Source of the DNA: VRUE01 sp033856275
GTDB lineage: Bacteria > Actinomycetota > Thermoleophilia > Solirubrobacterales > 70-9
Direction of reading: 5' to 3'
Length of the DNA stretch: 64,000 bases
Assembly: GCA_033856275.1 (NCBI GenBank)
Contig: JAWVFJ010000026.1
Coordinates: 1-64,000, forward strand
Every line of letters begins with the position of its first letter. The stretch's first letter is position 1. Below are positions 63,801-64,000 of the stretch, one piece after another. Below the pieces are notes generated by a model that searched no databases, was not told the DNA's origin, and saw nothing but the letters and a program-made list of their open reading frames with translations. The translations under genes and the position numbers were made by a program.

Positions 63801-64000
63801 GTGCGGATCAACGGCGAGGAGCGCTACATCGCAGCCGAGGATGCCGGCGTCTTTCGCGACGCGCTGGGAGTGCCGCCTCCGGCCGGCTTGCCGGAGAGCT
63901 TCCTCGAAGAGCACCCGAACCCGCTCGTCACCCTGGTGCGCCGCTACGCACGCACCCACGGCCCGTTCCCGACCGTGCAACTGGCATCGCGCTACGGAGT
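60807..64000 (+). CDS. lhr: Lhr-type DEAD/DEAH helicase, 3' end outside window
   Basis: At least 1064 codons of a large Lhr helicase (family about 1500 aa), cut by the window edge. Motif I APTGSGKT, Ia VSPLKALSYD, Ib TTPESLYLML, II VDEIHAV, III LSATQRP, IV IIFVNNRRASERL, V ATSSLELGIDMG and VI QRVGRAGHSLG, then the Lhr winged-helix/WYL-like core. Lhr unwinds DNA:RNA hybrids and acts in DNA repair. TTG 60807 is the first possible start after an in-frame stop at 60783. Two segments near 61.45 and 61.87 kb look like in-frame inserts that form strong palindromes in the DNA. Confidence 0.9.
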   Translation, partial: MATDAKKSEELGSPAARAALRGPTQASDPLAPFSAPVRRWFEASFEGPTPAQVGGWEAISSGANTLICAPTGSGKTLASFLWGIDKLSRESDRGNGVRLVYVSPLKALSYDIERNLRAPLRGIGADISVGLRTGDTPQKERRAMQKTPPDILITTPESLYLMLSSGVREIFATAEAVIVDEIHAVAQSKRGSHLALTLERLEHLVRAAGEDSSEQQRGGSAESSPASLQRIGLSATQRPLERIAQFLVGPKRECKIVDAGIAKELDLEIVVPVEDMAEPGAPAFPSEDGNPTDGEPLAHVRSIWPAIYPELLKLVREHTSTIIFVNNRRASERLAKRLNELHADKPEQELPATEHAGNSASPQENAAGIDSGLEEIARAHHGSLSHEERTVVEELLKSGQLPCLVATSSLELGIDMGAVDLVIQVESPKSVSRGLQRVGRAGHSLGEVSRGRIFPKFRADLLECTVVAKRMREGAIEETVIPQNPLDVLAQQLVAMAALDEWEIDEVERLVTASQPFHELSREQLENVLDMLDGRYPSDRFAELRPRIVWDRTAGTMHGRKGARSLVVTNAGTIPDRGLYGVHLPDGRRVGELDEEMVYEARPGQTFLLGATTWRIEEITRDRVIVTPAPGVPGAVPFWKGDGIGRPAELGKAIGAFAREAVSREPKELAAEYDLDRRAAENLVAYLREQQTATRVVPSDETIVVERFRDEIGDWRLCILSPYGGRVHAAWGLALAAKIRAERDLEADAIWSDDGIVIHLPDADEPPPADLVLIEPDEIEDLVVGELAGSALFGSHFRENAARSLLLPRAYPGKRTPLWQQRLKSQSLLEVARDFPRFPVVLETYREVLRDVLDLPSLAELLRDLHSRRISLVEVETPTASPFASSLLFDYVATYMYEGDTPNAERRAAALALDRDLLRELLGQEELRELIDPEALEEVEAQLQHRTEAGRAGDRDALQQVLRNVGDLTATECEERVAEGYSAASMLEKLVDERRAALVRINGEERYIAAEDAGVFRDALGVPPPAGLPESFLEEHPNPLVTLVRRYARTHGPFPTVQLASRYG
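61427..61484. repeat. Nested palindrome inserted in lhr
   Basis: Perfect 15-bp arms CGCGGGGGAGGACTC (61427-61441) and GAGTCCTCCCCCGCG (61470-61484) enclose a second inverted repeat CGGAGC/GCTCCG (61444-61449, 61462-61467). The 58-bp unit lies in a linker just before helicase motif III and keeps the reading frame. It looks like a small inserted repeat element. Confidence 0.65.
61851..61882. repeat. Second palindrome in lhr
   Basis: Arms GAACTCCCAGCG and CGCTGGGAACTC pair at 10 of 12 positions around an 8-bp loop. It lies in a Glu/Ala/Ser-rich stretch between motif IV and ARAHHGSLS, where Lhr proteins usually have only a short linker. Confidence 0.45.

Overview
The window is high-GC, densely packed bacterial chromosome with many ATGA/GTGA/TGATG start-stop overlaps, frequent GTG and TTG starts, a PafB-PafC fused WYL regulator and an Lhr helicase. 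This points to Actinomycetota, most likely class Thermoleophilia (Solirubrobacterales). The placement is an inference from gene content, not from a marker gene. Both window edges cut a gene: a HAD phosphatase at the left and lhr at the right.

Layout. 1-5.5 kb: housekeeping genes (HAD phosphatase, a dihydropteroate synthase-like protein, an MrfA/YprA-type DUF1998 helicase, a LOG-like nucleotide-binding protein, a secreted GH15-like protein). 5.57-12.34 kb: tRNA-Phe(GAA) followed by a 6.7-kb island bounded by a perfect 44-bp direct repeat of the tRNA 3' end. The island has visibly lower GC and no recognisable integrase. It carries a two-gene Gabija-type defence module (gajA OLD/TOPRIM nuclease, gajB UvrD-like helicase) flanked by two small proteins with HEPN-like RX4H motifs, plus further uncharacterised genes. 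Just beyond the island is a twice-frameshifted trmO. 12.8-18.3 kb: small enzymes, an arsenic operon (arsR-aquaglyceroporin-arsC) divergent from a tandem crcB fluoride-channel pair, and an OB/HD nuclease-like protein. 18.3-30.8 kb: two large multi-pass membrane proteins, the WYL regulator, an MBL hydrolase, a penicillin-acylase-family enzyme, a secreted DUF1906 protein and a divergent PfpI/GlxA pair.

30.8-60.8 kb is a surface-polysaccharide locus. It makes activated sugars (gmd and fcl for GDP-fucose; rmlA, D, B and C for dTDP-rhamnose; a GDP-mannose 3,5-epimerase-like protein; two CDP-paratose-epimerase-like SDRs). It also encodes the initiating phosphoglycosyltransferase, five GT2 enzymes and one GT4 enzyme, three methyltransferases, a flippase, and three polymerase/ligase-like membrane proteins. 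Two paralogous secreted clan-A glycoside hydrolases lie about 25 kb apart, one inside the locus near its left end and one at its right end. A VapBC toxin-antitoxin pair sits between rmlC and a glycosyltransferase. The pathway implied is: sugar-nucleotide synthesis, lipid-linked repeat assembly on the membrane, flipping, polymerisation/ligation, then trimming by the secreted hydrolases.

The most interesting region is the tRNA-Phe island. Gabija is a known defence system, but the HEPN-like neighbours, matching palindromes near both island ends and the lack of an integrase are worth following up. No CRISPR array, rRNA or intact transposase was seen.
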